Shown here: positions 32,881 through 40,684 of the stretch, one piece after another
Layout of the letters: every line of letters begins with the position of its first letter
Position numbering within the stretch: position 1 is the stretch's first letter
Assembly: GCA_964370715.1 (NCBI GenBank)
Contig: CAYJKJ010000006.1
Span: 1 to 64,000, forward strand
DNA length: 64,000 bases
Origin: CAYJAY01 sp964370715
GTDB taxonomy: Bacteria > Bacillota > Clostridia > Oscillospirales > Ruminococcaceae
Direction: 5' to 3'
Translations under genes and position numbers: made by a program
The notes under the pieces: model-generated
Told to the model about the DNA's origin: nothing
What the model saw: only the letters and a program-made list of their open reading frames with translations
Databases searched by the model: none

Positions 32881-32910
32881 CAGCGAAGAACCTTGGTTGG
32901 TTCTTCGCTG
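32881..32910 (+). terminator. Terminator after murA
   Basis: CAGCGAAGAACC-TTGGTT-GGTTCTTCGCTG is a perfect 12-bp stem with a six-base loop followed by ATTTT, 13 bases after the murA stop. Confidence 0.85.
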
Positions 32911-32927
32911 ATTTTAAGGTGATTATT

Positions 32928-33710
32928 ATGGCATATCTACAATCAATGTATAGCGGAAGTTCCGGAAACTGCACCGTTATAAGAGATAAACAAAAAGTTA
33001 TCCTAACCGATATCGGCAAGAGTTGCAGAGCAACGATAACGGCGCTTAACCAAAACGGTGTGGCGGCTAGCGATGTTGGGGCGATAGTTATAACGCACGA
33101 ACACACCGATCATATTTCGGGGCTTGAAGTGTTTTTAAAACATTATCCGGTTCCGGTGTTTACGTCTGAAAAATGCATATATTCTCTTTTGAAAAAGGGG
33201 AGTCTTAAAGAAAAAGATGATTTCACGATGATGAAAAGCTCGCAGACACTCGAGATTGAGGGTATAGCAGTTACAGCGTTTCAAACCCACCACGACAGTG
33301 TAGATAGCTTTGGTTATCGGTTTGAAACGACAACCGGAAACAAAGTCGCTATAGTTACCGACACAGGGAAGATATGCGAAAATATCTATAGTTATCTAGA
33401 AGGTTGCGATATTGTTGGGATAGAATCAAACTATGATGAGGGTATGCTTTTAATGGGGGGCTATCCGCTTTCGCTTAAACGCAGAATAAAATCAGAGTAT
33501 GGGCATCTATCAAATGTTGATGCGGCTCAAACTATCGTGAAACTTGCGAAAAACTATAGTTCAAGATTTTTGCTTATGCATTTAAGCAAAGACAACAACA
33601 CACCTGAAGCTGCCGAGATGACCTGTTGCGGTATGCTTGAAAACTATGATCTTTATCCCGAAATTTCGGTCGCAAAACGAGACCTAGCCGGGGAAAGGTT
33701 GGAGTTTTGA
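32928..33710 (+). CDS. yycJ: YycJ/WalJ-type metallo-beta-lactamase-fold hydrolase
   Basis: This 260-residue protein of the metallo-beta-lactamase fold belongs to the YycJ group. The group includes Bacillus YycJ, a 5'-exonuclease-like protein linked to wall homeostasis and mismatch repair. Metal-binding motif HEHTDH covers His 57 to His 62, and the head has the typical MYSGSSGNCTVI. DTGK, IESNYDEGML and GHLSN supply further ligands. In Bacilli yycJ lies in the walRK operon near rlmH; here it is directly upstream of rlmH without walRK, a partial conservation of that neighbourhood. AAGGTGA gives the SD for ATG 32928. Confidence 0.88.
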   Translation: MAYLQSMYSGSSGNCTVIRDKQKVILTDIGKSCRATITALNQNGVAASDVGAIVITHEHTDHISGLEVFLKHYPVPVFTSEKCIYSLLKKGSLKEKDDFTMMKSSQTLEIEGIAVTAFQTHHDSVDSFGYRFETTTGNKVAIVTDTGKICENIYSYLEGCDIVGIESNYDEGMLLMGGYPLSLKRRIKSEYGHLSNVDAAQTIVKLAKNYSSRFLLMHLSKDNNTPEAAEMTCCGMLENYDLYPEISVAKRDLAGERLEF

Positions 33711-33711
33711 T

Positions 33712-34176
33712 ATGTTGACGATAACGGTGGTTGCAGTTGGAAAGCTAAACGCCAGCTACTTTAAAGAGGGTTGCGAGGAGTATTTAAAAAGGCTTTCGGC
33801 TTTTTGTAAGGTTAATATTATAGAGCTAAAAGAGGACAAATCCTCTGATATAAATAAAGTTATCCAAAACGAAAGCGAAAACATTTTAAAACATCTAACC
33901 AACAAAAGGGCAAAAACCGTTGCTCTTTGCGTTGAAGGAAAAAAAATATCATCGGAACAACTAGCAGATTTTATTAAAAACACCGAGCTTCAACACTCTG
34001 AAATTGTGTTTATAATAGGCGGTTCATATGGTTTGTCGCAACAACTTAAAAACAGCGTCGATTGCCGCATATCGCTTTCGGACATGACGTTTGTTCACCA
34101 GATGTCACGCATGATACTGCTAGAACAGGTATACCGAGCGTTCACAATAAATAAAAACATAAAATATCACAAGTAG
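33712..34176 (+). CDS. rlmH: 23S rRNA pseudouridine-1915 N3-methyltransferase RlmH
   Basis: This 154-residue SPOUT-fold enzyme methylates pseudouridine 1915 in helix 69 of 23S rRNA at the subunit interface. The C-terminal trefoil knot carries FIIGGSYGLS, the SAM loop SLSDMTFVHQMSRMILLEQV and the final RAFTINKNIKYHK, all characteristic. Its substrate pseudouridine is made by an RluD-type enzyme, a candidate for which is encoded at 19905. The gene starts one base after the yycJ stop, so the two are co-translated. Confidence 0.95.
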   Translation: MLTITVVAVGKLNASYFKEGCEEYLKRLSAFCKVNIIELKEDKSSDINKVIQNESENILKHLTNKRAKTVALCVEGKKISSEQLADFIKNTELQHSEIVFIIGGSYGLSQQLKNSVDCRISLSDMTFVHQMSRMILLEQVYRAFTINKNIKYHK

Positions 34177-34184
34177 GCATATTA

Positions 34185-34216
34185 ATATAACATCAATCCA
34201 AATAGAGGTGTTATAT
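34185..34216 (+). promoter_or_regulatory. Hairpin covering the SD of the DUF4830 gene
   Basis: ATATAACATC (34185-34194) pairs with GGTGTTATAT (34207-34216) over 10 bp with one wobble. The right arm contains the SD GAGGTG and ends one base before the ATG at 34218. It could reduce or thermally regulate translation. Only the pairing is seen. Confidence 0.5.
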
Positions 34217-34217
34217 A

Positions 34218-34814
34218 ATGATTGCAGCATCGGTTAACAAAAAACAAATAAAAAAAACAGCGTTGATAGTCTTGGCGGTCGTAATTCTTCTTGCTATTAT
34301 TATCTATTCGGCAGGGCTTGTTTTAGGAGAACAGCAAGGAGGGAACAACACGATACCGGGCGAAACCACCGAACAACGAGAAGCATATCTTAGTTCGCTA
34401 GGATATGAACTTTCAAACAACAGCACGGTAGCTCAAGTTGAGGTTCCAAAAGAGTTCGACGAAAGGTTTACGGCATACAACGAGATGCTTAAAACCATAG
34501 GATTTGATCTTAGCGAATACAAAGGCGAGACAGCCAGCAAGTGTACATACCTTGTGACGAATTTCGAGGTAGAACAACACGAAAAAATCTCGGCTATTTT
34601 GTTGGTTTTTGAAGGAAATATAATAGCCGGTCATATTCTAAAAGAGGGGGAAACAACCGAAGTTTTGCCGCTTTCGACTACCCCAATAGCAACATATAAC
34701 GAACTTCAACCAGACGCTCAAGTTTCTAACATTTTGCCTGATATTCTACAACAATCTGTAGAATCTTCTGCAGAACAACTGTCGGTTGAAGAACAAGACT
34801 ATCCAACGGAATAA
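34218..34814 (+). CDS. DUF4830 domain protein, membrane-anchored
   Basis: This 198-residue protein has a basic N-terminus, one membrane span (about residues 14-35), and an extracytoplasmic DUF4830 domain. Family marks are YLSSLGYELS, VPKEFDERFTAYNEMLKTIG and FDLSEYKGETASKCTYLV. The last 45 residues are Ser/Glu/Gln-rich and probably disordered. Function is unknown. A stem that hides the SD (34185-34216) may keep expression low. It lies 41 bases behind rlmH, and a very strong bidirectional terminator follows. Confidence 0.8.
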   Translation: MIAASVNKKQIKKTALIVLAVVILLAIIIYSAGLVLGEQQGGNNTIPGETTEQREAYLSSLGYELSNNSTVAQVEVPKEFDERFTAYNEMLKTIGFDLSEYKGETASKCTYLVTNFEVEQHEKISAILLVFEGNIIAGHILKEGETTEVLPLSTTPIATYNELQPDAQVSNILPDILQQSVESSAEQLSVEEQDYPTE

Positions 34815-34825
34815 ATTTTGATAAA

Positions 34826-34869
34826 AATAGAACAAAGTGTCGCCAAAATTGGCGACACTTTGTTCTATT
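34826..34869. terminator. Very long bidirectional terminator
   Basis: AATAGAACAAAGTGTCGCCAA and its exact reverse complement are separated by AA, a perfect 21-bp stem. It serves the plus gene DUF4830 and the convergent minus gene DUF1904, whose stop codon lies within the stem. Confidence 0.85.
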
Positions 34870-35194
34870 CAAAACGCTCTCCGTTTTCATAGTAGCTTTG
34901 TTTTTCAAGATTTATAAAAAACAGCTCCGAATCAGAATATCCCTTCTCCTTTAGCGTTTGGAATATAACCTCGGCTATCTTGTCTTTTACTTCAAGCCCT
35001 CTGTCAAACCAGTTGATCTGGACTATTGGGTAACCGTTGGAACATTGTCCGTTTTCAAAAAGCGAGATATCAAGATGTTCAACAGTGAACCAATCTTTTG
35101 GAATTTCGCTTACTTGTTCAAGCTTTAAAGGTAGCTTAACGCTTATCTCTTGAACGTGTTGTTTTTGAACATTTTTAAAAATAACCTGTGGCAT
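34865..35194 (-). CDS. DUF1904 family protein
   Basis: This 109-residue soluble protein belongs to DUF1904, a tautomerase/MIF-like small family of unknown function. Conserved stretches are PKDWFTVEHLDI, GYPIVQINWFDRG, KIAEVIFQTLKEKGY and the YYENGERF end. Its N-terminus lacks the catalytic Pro-1 of true tautomerases because Met-Pro-Gln follows, although Met removal would expose Pro. It lies 21 bases after the E1-like gene, on the same strand. A GGAG-type SD is visible. Confidence 0.75.
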   Translation of the reverse strand: MPQVIFKNVQKQHVQEISVKLPLKLEQVSEIPKDWFTVEHLDISLFENGQCSNGYPIVQINWFDRGLEVKDKIAEVIFQTLKEKGYSDSELFFINLEKQSYYENGERFE

Positions 35195-35215
35195 AACAGA
35201 ACTCCTTTTTCAAAT

Positions 35216-35914
35216 TTAGTTGTAACAGTTACAAACAGAATTTATCTCTATAGTATCAAAGCTTCCCGAAAGGCCGTCATACTGGAGCAGTTTTCCGGTC
35301 AAAAGGCTTCCGCTTCCCGTTATAATCTTTATGGCTTCGTTCGCCATAATGTTTCCGATAATCCCCGCCGTAGTAGCTAAAGCTGAGATGTTTTTTTGTT
35401 CCGGTGTGTTTTGAAAGCCAATACAGCTAAGGCAGGGAGATTTTTTAAAGATAGTAATAGCAAATCCATAAAACCCATTGATGCCGCCCTCGATATAGGG
35501 GATATCGTTTGAAACAGCATAATCGTTTACTATCATTCGGGTTTTAATGTTATCGACACAGTCTATAATTATTGTGTCTTTTTTTATTAATTCCGAGATG
35601 TTTTTTGTAGTTAGCGCTGTTGTTATGGGTTCAAAAGATAGGTTTTTATACTGTAGCGAAAGTTTTTGAGCCGCAAGCGAGGCTTTTGGCTTTCCGATAT
35701 CGTCGACACCATACAAAACTTGGCGGTTAAGGTTGCTTAAACTGACAACGTCAAAGTCTATCACGGTGAACGATTTTATCCCAGCCGCCGCAAGAGCTAT
35801 CAGAACAGGGCAACCAAGCCCACCGGCACCTATCACAGTAACGTGGGATAGGGCGATTTTTTGTTGACCGCTTTGCCCGATGCTCGATATAGAAACTTGC
35901 CTTTCAAACCGCAT
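35216..35914 (-). CDS. ThiF/MoeB-like E1 adenylyltransferase
   Basis: This 232-residue enzyme adenylates the C-terminal glycine of a ubiquitin-like sulfur carrier, the first step toward a thiocarboxylate. The nucleotide site is GAGGLGCPVLIALAAAG, followed by DFDVVSLSNLNRQVLY and IDCVDNIKTRMIVNDY. A zinc motif CLSC lies near residue 165, but the second pair at the very C-terminus reads CNC and not CxxC. It overlaps the MoaD-like gene (TAATG) behind GGAGGTGG. No molybdopterin or thiamine biosynthesis genes lie nearby, so the sulfur acceptor is unknown. Confidence 0.88.
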   Translation of the reverse strand: MRFERQVSISSIGQSGQQKIALSHVTVIGAGGLGCPVLIALAAAGIKSFTVIDFDVVSLSNLNRQVLYGVDDIGKPKASLAAQKLSLQYKNLSFEPITTALTTKNISELIKKDTIIIDCVDNIKTRMIVNDYAVSNDIPYIEGGINGFYGFAITIFKKSPCLSCIGFQNTPEQKNISALATTAGIIGNIMANEAIKIITGSGSLLTGKLLQYDGLSGSFDTIEINSVCNCYN

Positions 35915-36135
35915 TAGCCACCTCCAACGGGAGGGAACAGAGCAATTATATCGCTATCTTTAATCGGTGCATCAAATTTACTATGGAATCCGTTTATCAA
36001 ACAGATAGCCACATCCTCTTTTGGTATACAAAGTTTTTCAAGCAATACTTCAACATCGGTTATTTCGCTAGCTTCAAAAAAAACTTTTTTCTCTCGTCCT
36101 TCACGAAATGTTGCAAAAAGCCGAACTTCAACCAT
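35914..36135 (-). CDS. MoaD-like ubiquitin-fold sulfur carrier
   Basis: This 73-residue beta-grasp protein ends in FPPVGGG, the adenylation and thiocarboxylation tail. The N-terminal VRLFATFREGREKKVFF and DSDIIALFPPV are MoaD-like more than ThiS-like. The tail carries one Gly more than the standard GG. The overlapping ThiF/MoeB-like gene downstream is its activating enzyme. SD GAGG lies seven bases before ATG. Together they form a minimal E1-carrier pair without a visible synthase. Confidence 0.88.
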   Translation of the reverse strand: MVEVRLFATFREGREKKVFFEASEITDVEVLLEKLCIPKEDVAICLINGFHSKFDAPIKDSDIIALFPPVGGG

Positions 36136-36152
36136 AATAACCTCGTTTTGAT

Positions 36153-36500
36153 TTAATTGTCGTCGTTTCTGTGGTCTTTTTCATGGAGCGATATATACTG
36201 CGCAAGTCGTTTAACTTCATAGTCGAGCCTTGAGATTTTAAGCGACATGAAAAATTGTTTAACAAGTAAAAGAAATATAATAAGAAGGAAAACAAAGTTG
36301 ACAGGGCTTTCGATGTTAATCAGCTCGCTAAAAACAATAGCAATCTCCGGGAAGATGCTTAATAATATAAACACAAAAGAAAGCATTATCCAAAAAATTG
36401 TGTCGGCGAGTTGAACCTTTGATTTTGTTATCTTTGTAAATGTAAGATATAAAAAGAACAGGGTTCCGGCAATTAGAATTAATCGTAATGCAATACTCAT
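36153..36500 (-). CDS. DUF2304 membrane protein paired with a glycosyltransferase
   Basis: This 115-residue protein has three membrane spans (about residues 4-20, 33-55, 68-88), then an amphipathic basic helix (RLDYEVKRLAQYISLHEKDH). DUF2304 proteins are regularly encoded next to DPM1-type glycosyltransferases in polysaccharide loci and probably tether or modulate them. Here the ATG overlaps the stop codon of such a glycosyltransferase (TAATG), giving the expected pair. Confidence 0.82.
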   Translation of the reverse strand: MSIALRLILIAGTLFFLYLTFTKITKSKVQLADTIFWIMLSFVFILLSIFPEIAIVFSELINIESPVNFVFLLIIFLLLVKQFFMSLKISRLDYEVKRLAQYISLHEKDHRNDDN

Positions 36501-37225
36501 TATTTATGTTTTTCCTTTCTTCTTTTTGTCCAATCGCTTCTAAACCATTGGAGCAACACTATTGATATGCTAACGTTAATCATATAAACTGCGGAGTTTA
36601 TGAGCGAAAGATAGCTTTCCCCGGCGTGTCGTTCCCTCATCTCTACTTGAACCTCAGAAAGCTTTGCGCCGGTTCTTAAAAGATATGCTATCGTGTCGGG
36701 TTCGGGGCCATAGTTTAAGTTTTTCGAAAACTCTGAAATCATAAATTTATTGAACATTCTCATACCGCTTGTCGGGTCGCATATAGGTTTAACGCTTGGA
36801 GGGGTTGTGAAACGAATTGCAAAGCTTATTAGAAAGCTTCCAAACATTCTAAGAGTAATTGGTTTTTTCTTTGTTAGAAATCTGCTTCCAATAACTATAT
36901 CATAGCCCTCTTCAATCCTTTCGAGCATAGCCTCAAGATACGCCGGATCATGTTGTCCATCGGCGTCAAGCTGTACGGCGTATTGATATTTTTTGCGTTT
37001 CGCATAGCGAAGCCCTGCTTGAAACGCTCCGGTTAACCCCAAGTTTATCGGTAGATTAATTAGGTTGTATTGTCTTTTGACACAGATATCATAGGTTTTG
37101 TCGGTGCTTCCGTCATTCACTATCACATAATCATATTGTGGAAAGTTTTCTATTAGATTGTCGATAACCGTTTCGATACTGTCCTGCTCGTTAAAAGCCG
37201 GTATAACAATTAAAAGCTTGTTCAT
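36500..37225 (-). CDS. Family 2 glycosyltransferase, dolichol-phosphate-mannose-synthase type
   Basis: This 241-residue GT-A enzyme transfers a sugar from a nucleotide donor, probably onto undecaprenyl phosphate. Motifs are VIPAFNEQDSIETVIDNL at the N-terminus, VNDGSTDKT, GLTGAFQAGLRYA, QLDADGQHDP with the metal-binding DxD-like acidic pair, and DPTSGMRMF. There is no C-terminal membrane pair, so it is soluble or held by the overlapping DUF2304 partner. SD GGGGGAAAAG is strong. A terminator between it and the upstream GT4 gene (37264-37285) suggests partial separation from the main glycan operon. Confidence 0.88.
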   Translation of the reverse strand: MNKLLIVIPAFNEQDSIETVIDNLIENFPQYDYVIVNDGSTDKTYDICVKRQYNLINLPINLGLTGAFQAGLRYAKRKKYQYAVQLDADGQHDPAYLEAMLERIEEGYDIVIGSRFLTKKKPITLRMFGSFLISFAIRFTTPPSVKPICDPTSGMRMFNKFMISEFSKNLNYGPEPDTIAYLLRTGAKLSEVQVEMRERHAGESYLSLINSAVYMINVSISIVLLQWFRSDWTKRRKEKHK

Positions 37226-37263
37226 CTTTTCCCCCAGTCCCTTTCATATACAAAGCAAAATGA

Positions 37264-37285
37264 AAATCGACATTGTTGTCGATTT
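37264..37285 (-). terminator. Hairpin after the GT4 gene
   Basis: On the minus strand AAATCGACA-ACAA-TGTCGATTT is followed by TCATTTT. The perfect 9-bp stem lies 15 bases after the GT4 stop. Confidence 0.6.
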
Positions 37286-37300
37286 GGTTTATTTTGCTCG

Positions 37301-38461
37301 TTATTGATTTGTTTTTTTATTGTTATTAATAACTTCAATTAGCGCATCCGCTGTTTTTTCAAACGTAAAGTTTTCGCAAAGTCTTTTGAAACAGTTTTCG
37401 GAGGCTTTTTTTGTTTTGGGTTTGTTTAAAAGGGCATAAACGGTTTTTTCTACCGTCTGCTCGATCGACATATCGGCTAGTATTTCGCCATAGTCGCTAT
37501 TGATTATAAGTTCGGGGCTACCGCCCGTTGCCGTTGTTATGATAAACGTTTTAAGCGCCGCCGCTTCCAAAACGGTGCAGGAAAACCCTTCGGATCTTGT
37601 TGGCATGAGAAAGATATCGGATTGCTCTATCAGCGCTAGGCTATCGGGGTATCGAAGCTCCCCAACAAGATACAACCCCTCGGCTTCAAGACCGCTCAAC
37701 TGTTGCCGACATTCGCCGTCGCCCGCTAAAACCATCACTGCGTTTGGAACAGTTTGGCGAATTTTCTTAAGAGCCTGTTTCATGACTAGAACCCCTTTGT
37801 CGGGAATCAACCTTCCGGCATACGAAATAACAGGGGTGTCGTCCGAAAGGTTTAGCTGTTGCTTGAAATTAATCTCGCTTTGTTTCGCAGTCGCCAGTAT
37901 TTCGCTTGGATTAACGGCATTATAAAGCTCTCCTTTAGCTGTTATGCCAAAATGCGAAAGCCAACCGGCACAAGCTTTTGAAACACCATAGAAGTCTTTG
38001 CAGTTGATCTTTAAAAGGGCGCAAAACGTGTGTTCAACAGCGTTAAACAGCTTTTCGATTAGCCCTTTGTTGCTGACAAGATGGGCCGTTCCGTGTTCTA
38101 TCTCTATTTGAAAGATGCCATGTTGTTTTGCTTTGAAGGAGGCATATATCGAAAGAGGATAGAGCTTAGTATTTATAACCGCAATGTCAAATTTTTGCTC
38201 TAGAACTTTTTTGGTTAAACGAAAAAAGTCTTTGTTAGGCTTTATAACCGGAAAGCGCCCGTTCATTAGAGAAAAGCTCGGAAGCCGAACTATGTTTATG
38301 CCTTCGATTGTCGTTTCAGAGTGCTTCAATCCCGCAAGGCTTGAGGTCACAACGGTTACGCTATGCCCTCTTTTACAAAGTTCTTTTGCAAGGTTGTTTG
38401 TATAGCGCTCAACCCCTCCGACCGTTGGGATATATTGTGCTGCAAAAAACAGTATATTCAT
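37301..38461 (-). CDS. Family 4 glycosyltransferase
   Basis: This 386-residue GT-B fold retaining glycosyltransferase has the acceptor-side motif YIPTVGGVERYTNNLAKEL near the N-terminus. The donor-side motifs are SYAGRLIPDKGV, MVLAGDGECR and the E-x7-E region EGFSCTVLEAAAL. It presumably adds a hexose or N-acetylhexosamine during assembly of the surface glycan encoded by the locus. No membrane span is present. GGGAG gives the SD, and the gene follows DUF2142 by three bases. Donor and acceptor are unknown. Confidence 0.88.
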   Translation of the reverse strand: MNILFFAAQYIPTVGGVERYTNNLAKELCKRGHSVTVVTSSLAGLKHSETTIEGINIVRLPSFSLMNGRFPVIKPNKDFFRLTKKVLEQKFDIAVINTKLYPLSIYASFKAKQHGIFQIEIEHGTAHLVSNKGLIEKLFNAVEHTFCALLKINCKDFYGVSKACAGWLSHFGITAKGELYNAVNPSEILATAKQSEINFKQQLNLSDDTPVISYAGRLIPDKGVLVMKQALKKIRQTVPNAVMVLAGDGECRQQLSGLEAEGLYLVGELRYPDSLALIEQSDIFLMPTRSEGFSCTVLEAAALKTFIITTATGGSPELIINSDYGEILADMSIEQTVEKTVYALLNKPKTKKASENCFKRLCENFTFEKTADALIEVINNNKKTNQ

Positions 38462-38464
38462 AGG

Positions 38465-40684
38465 CTATCTCCCAAGCGCAACGGTGAAAGCGTTTATTAT
38501 AACAAACAAGTTTAGAATTATAGAACTAATAAGAATGATATAAGATATATCGGTTTTAATACTAAATCTTTTAAACGATATCCCGACAAACAAAAGCGGA
38601 ATAACGGGCAGAATATACCTGTCCAAAACGCCGAATATCGTCGTGTAGTAGGTTGGGGTCCAAAGAATGTTTGAAGCTAGCGTTAAAAGCCAAATAAACG
38701 CTACAATCGAAATGCAAATAGTTCTGCTCTTTAAATCAAGAGAAGGCATACCCTCTTTTTTTATTAGCGCCAACACCATCAAAAACATAAACGAGAACAC
38801 AAACAAAAGGTTTATTTCAACATTATAGTTCCCAAGGTTATGCCCAAATATATTCAAGATATAGTCATCGGTTTTTTCAAAAAATGTAGTGACAACAAGC
38901 ATTATCGTTGAAAAAAGATTATCGAGGATATATTGAGGGGTATACATAATCATATCTGCAACTAAAACGCTGTGGGCGTCTCCTAGCTGTGTTGAGACCT
39001 GTTCCACCGCTATAACAACGTCGGAGGAGATTGGCGCTACTGCAGAGGACAAGGTGTCGCCGGTTGTAGTAACAGCGGATGTTTGAACAACGCCTACTGT
39101 AGAATTTGCGGCAGTTTGAGAGGCTGTTTCGGGGACATCGTGGCTCGTTAGAGGGCTAAACCCCAGAACCCTTGTGAAATACGAAACTATAACAGCAAAA
39201 TTATAGGAGATAAACGAAACTACTGAAAACGCTATTACCGAAAGCTTTGCGATAACAGCATTTTTTTTAGAGCTAAACTTAGTTTTTGGAACTACAAAAA
39301 CTAAAGCAACAAGAGGGAAATAGATTATTTTTAGCGGAGCTAGCAAAAACCCGACTGTTATTATCGGGATAAGCTGCTTAAAAGATATCGTTTTGATGCC
39401 ATCATTATAGGCAACATTAAACACTAGCGCCATAAACACAAGAGACAAACAGATTAAAAGGTTGTCTCGATTAAAGCTGGTCGTAATATTAAAAAGCATA
39501 GGAAGAGAACAAAAAACCATAAAGATGTTTTTCATAAAATCCGGCACTTTTTTAACCGCAAAACTTGCGGCAAAACTATACGCCAAAAGGTTTAATACTC
39601 TTCCGAGATATAGCGCACCGACAAACCCTATTCTTAAAGCCCGTGCGATTAAAACCGCAATTGTTCCAAACACCGTCATCTCTGCAAAATCGGCAGAAGG
39701 TTCTAAAATCGATTTTCTATCAAGAAATTTATCGGGGCTTATATCAAAGAAGTTTTCGACAGTTTCTTTATAGGTGTGAGGAGTGCTAATATCGGTATTT
39801 AATACCTCATTGCCATCGTTTGGTCGCATATAGACCGCCGATACAAAATGGATAAAGTTTGCGGGAGCAAAGTGTTCGGTTATTCTGAAACTTTGCGTGA
39901 ACGCTGTGTTTATGTTTGCCCTTGAATCGGGGGAGTTATAGGGAGAAAACACCAACATGAACACAAGACCGATAACAAAAACCGCAATTCCGAATGTTTT
40001 ATGAATGGCGAATTTCTTGCTTAAACAAAGGTAAACGAGACCACCGGCGACCAGCGATATTATCGACATGACCGCAAGATAATATTTCAAGATAAATGTG
40101 CCAACGGGTCCTGTTCGAACTATCATACCAAGGGTTCCTTGTTGTGCTTCATTATCTAAAAAGAATTCATGTTTATAATTTATATTAAAATAGCTTAAAA
40201 CGACAGAATAGGTTGCATTTGGAGTATACCCCAAAACAACGGGATAGTCGTATTCACCGGTGTCGAGAGAGGCTTCAACTCGATACACTGCGTTGCTGTT
40301 TTCAGCAACAACATTATCAAGAGCCGCAACGTTATATGCATTTATAATAACTTCTGAGGATTTTATAGTGCCACTTGCCAGATGTTCGTCTGTGTCGTGA
40401 TTAAATAGCTCAACGCTGATGTTTCCTTTGTAGAAATCCTTTATAAAAAAGCCGACAAAGCCAATTTCGCTATCAGTCGTAAATGTTTGAGAAAAAGTTT
40501 GGCCGTTTTGCAACGAGAGATCGTGTGAGGTGTAGTCTAACACATTTGATGAAACAATGCTGTTTGTCGCGGGATAGGCATAGATAACATATCCAAAAAC
40601 CATAATAACCAAAAAACAAAACGTCACCGCTAGCGAGATAACGATATTTTTATATTTTTTTATAAAATCAATTAACTTTTTCAA
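38465..40684 (-). CDS. DUF2142-like polytopic membrane protein
   Basis: This 739-residue protein has one N-terminal span (about 13-33) and an extracytoplasmic beta-rich domain (about 40-195). About ten further spans lie between residues 200 and 735. Motifs such as SPDSRANIN after the second span, YLGRVLNLLAYSFA, and LPMLFNITTSFNRDNLLICL match the DUF2142 family. These are GT-C-like membrane proteins found in polysaccharide loci. TTG 40684 behind AAAGGACA is the start and overlaps the upstream gene by 17 bases. A Ser/Thr/Val-rich external loop around residues 520-575 is noteworthy. It may use a polyprenyl-linked sugar, but this is an inference. Confidence 0.72.
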   Translation of the reverse strand: MKKLIDFIKKYKNIVISLAVTFCFLVIMVFGYVIYAYPATNSIVSSNVLDYTSHDLSLQNGQTFSQTFTTDSEIGFVGFFIKDFYKGNISVELFNHDTDEHLASGTIKSSEVIINAYNVAALDNVVAENSNAVYRVEASLDTGEYDYPVVLGYTPNATYSVVLSYFNINYKHEFFLDNEAQQGTLGMIVRTGPVGTFILKYYLAVMSIISLVAGGLVYLCLSKKFAIHKTFGIAVFVIGLVFMLVFSPYNSPDSRANINTAFTQSFRITEHFAPANFIHFVSAVYMRPNDGNEVLNTDISTPHTYKETVENFFDISPDKFLDRKSILEPSADFAEMTVFGTIAVLIARALRIGFVGALYLGRVLNLLAYSFAASFAVKKVPDFMKNIFMVFCSLPMLFNITTSFNRDNLLICLSLVFMALVFNVAYNDGIKTISFKQLIPIITVGFLLAPLKIIYFPLVALVFVVPKTKFSSKKNAVIAKLSVIAFSVVSFISYNFAVIVSYFTRVLGFSPLTSHDVPETASQTAANSTVGVVQTSAVTTTGDTLSSAVAPISSDVVIAVEQVSTQLGDAHSVLVADMIMYTPQYILDNLFSTIMLVVTTFFEKTDDYILNIFGHNLGNYNVEINLLFVFSFMFLMVLALIKKEGMPSLDLKSRTICISIVAFIWLLTLASNILWTPTYYTTIFGVLDRYILPVIPLLFVGISFKRFSIKTDISYIILISSIILNLFVIINAFTVALGR

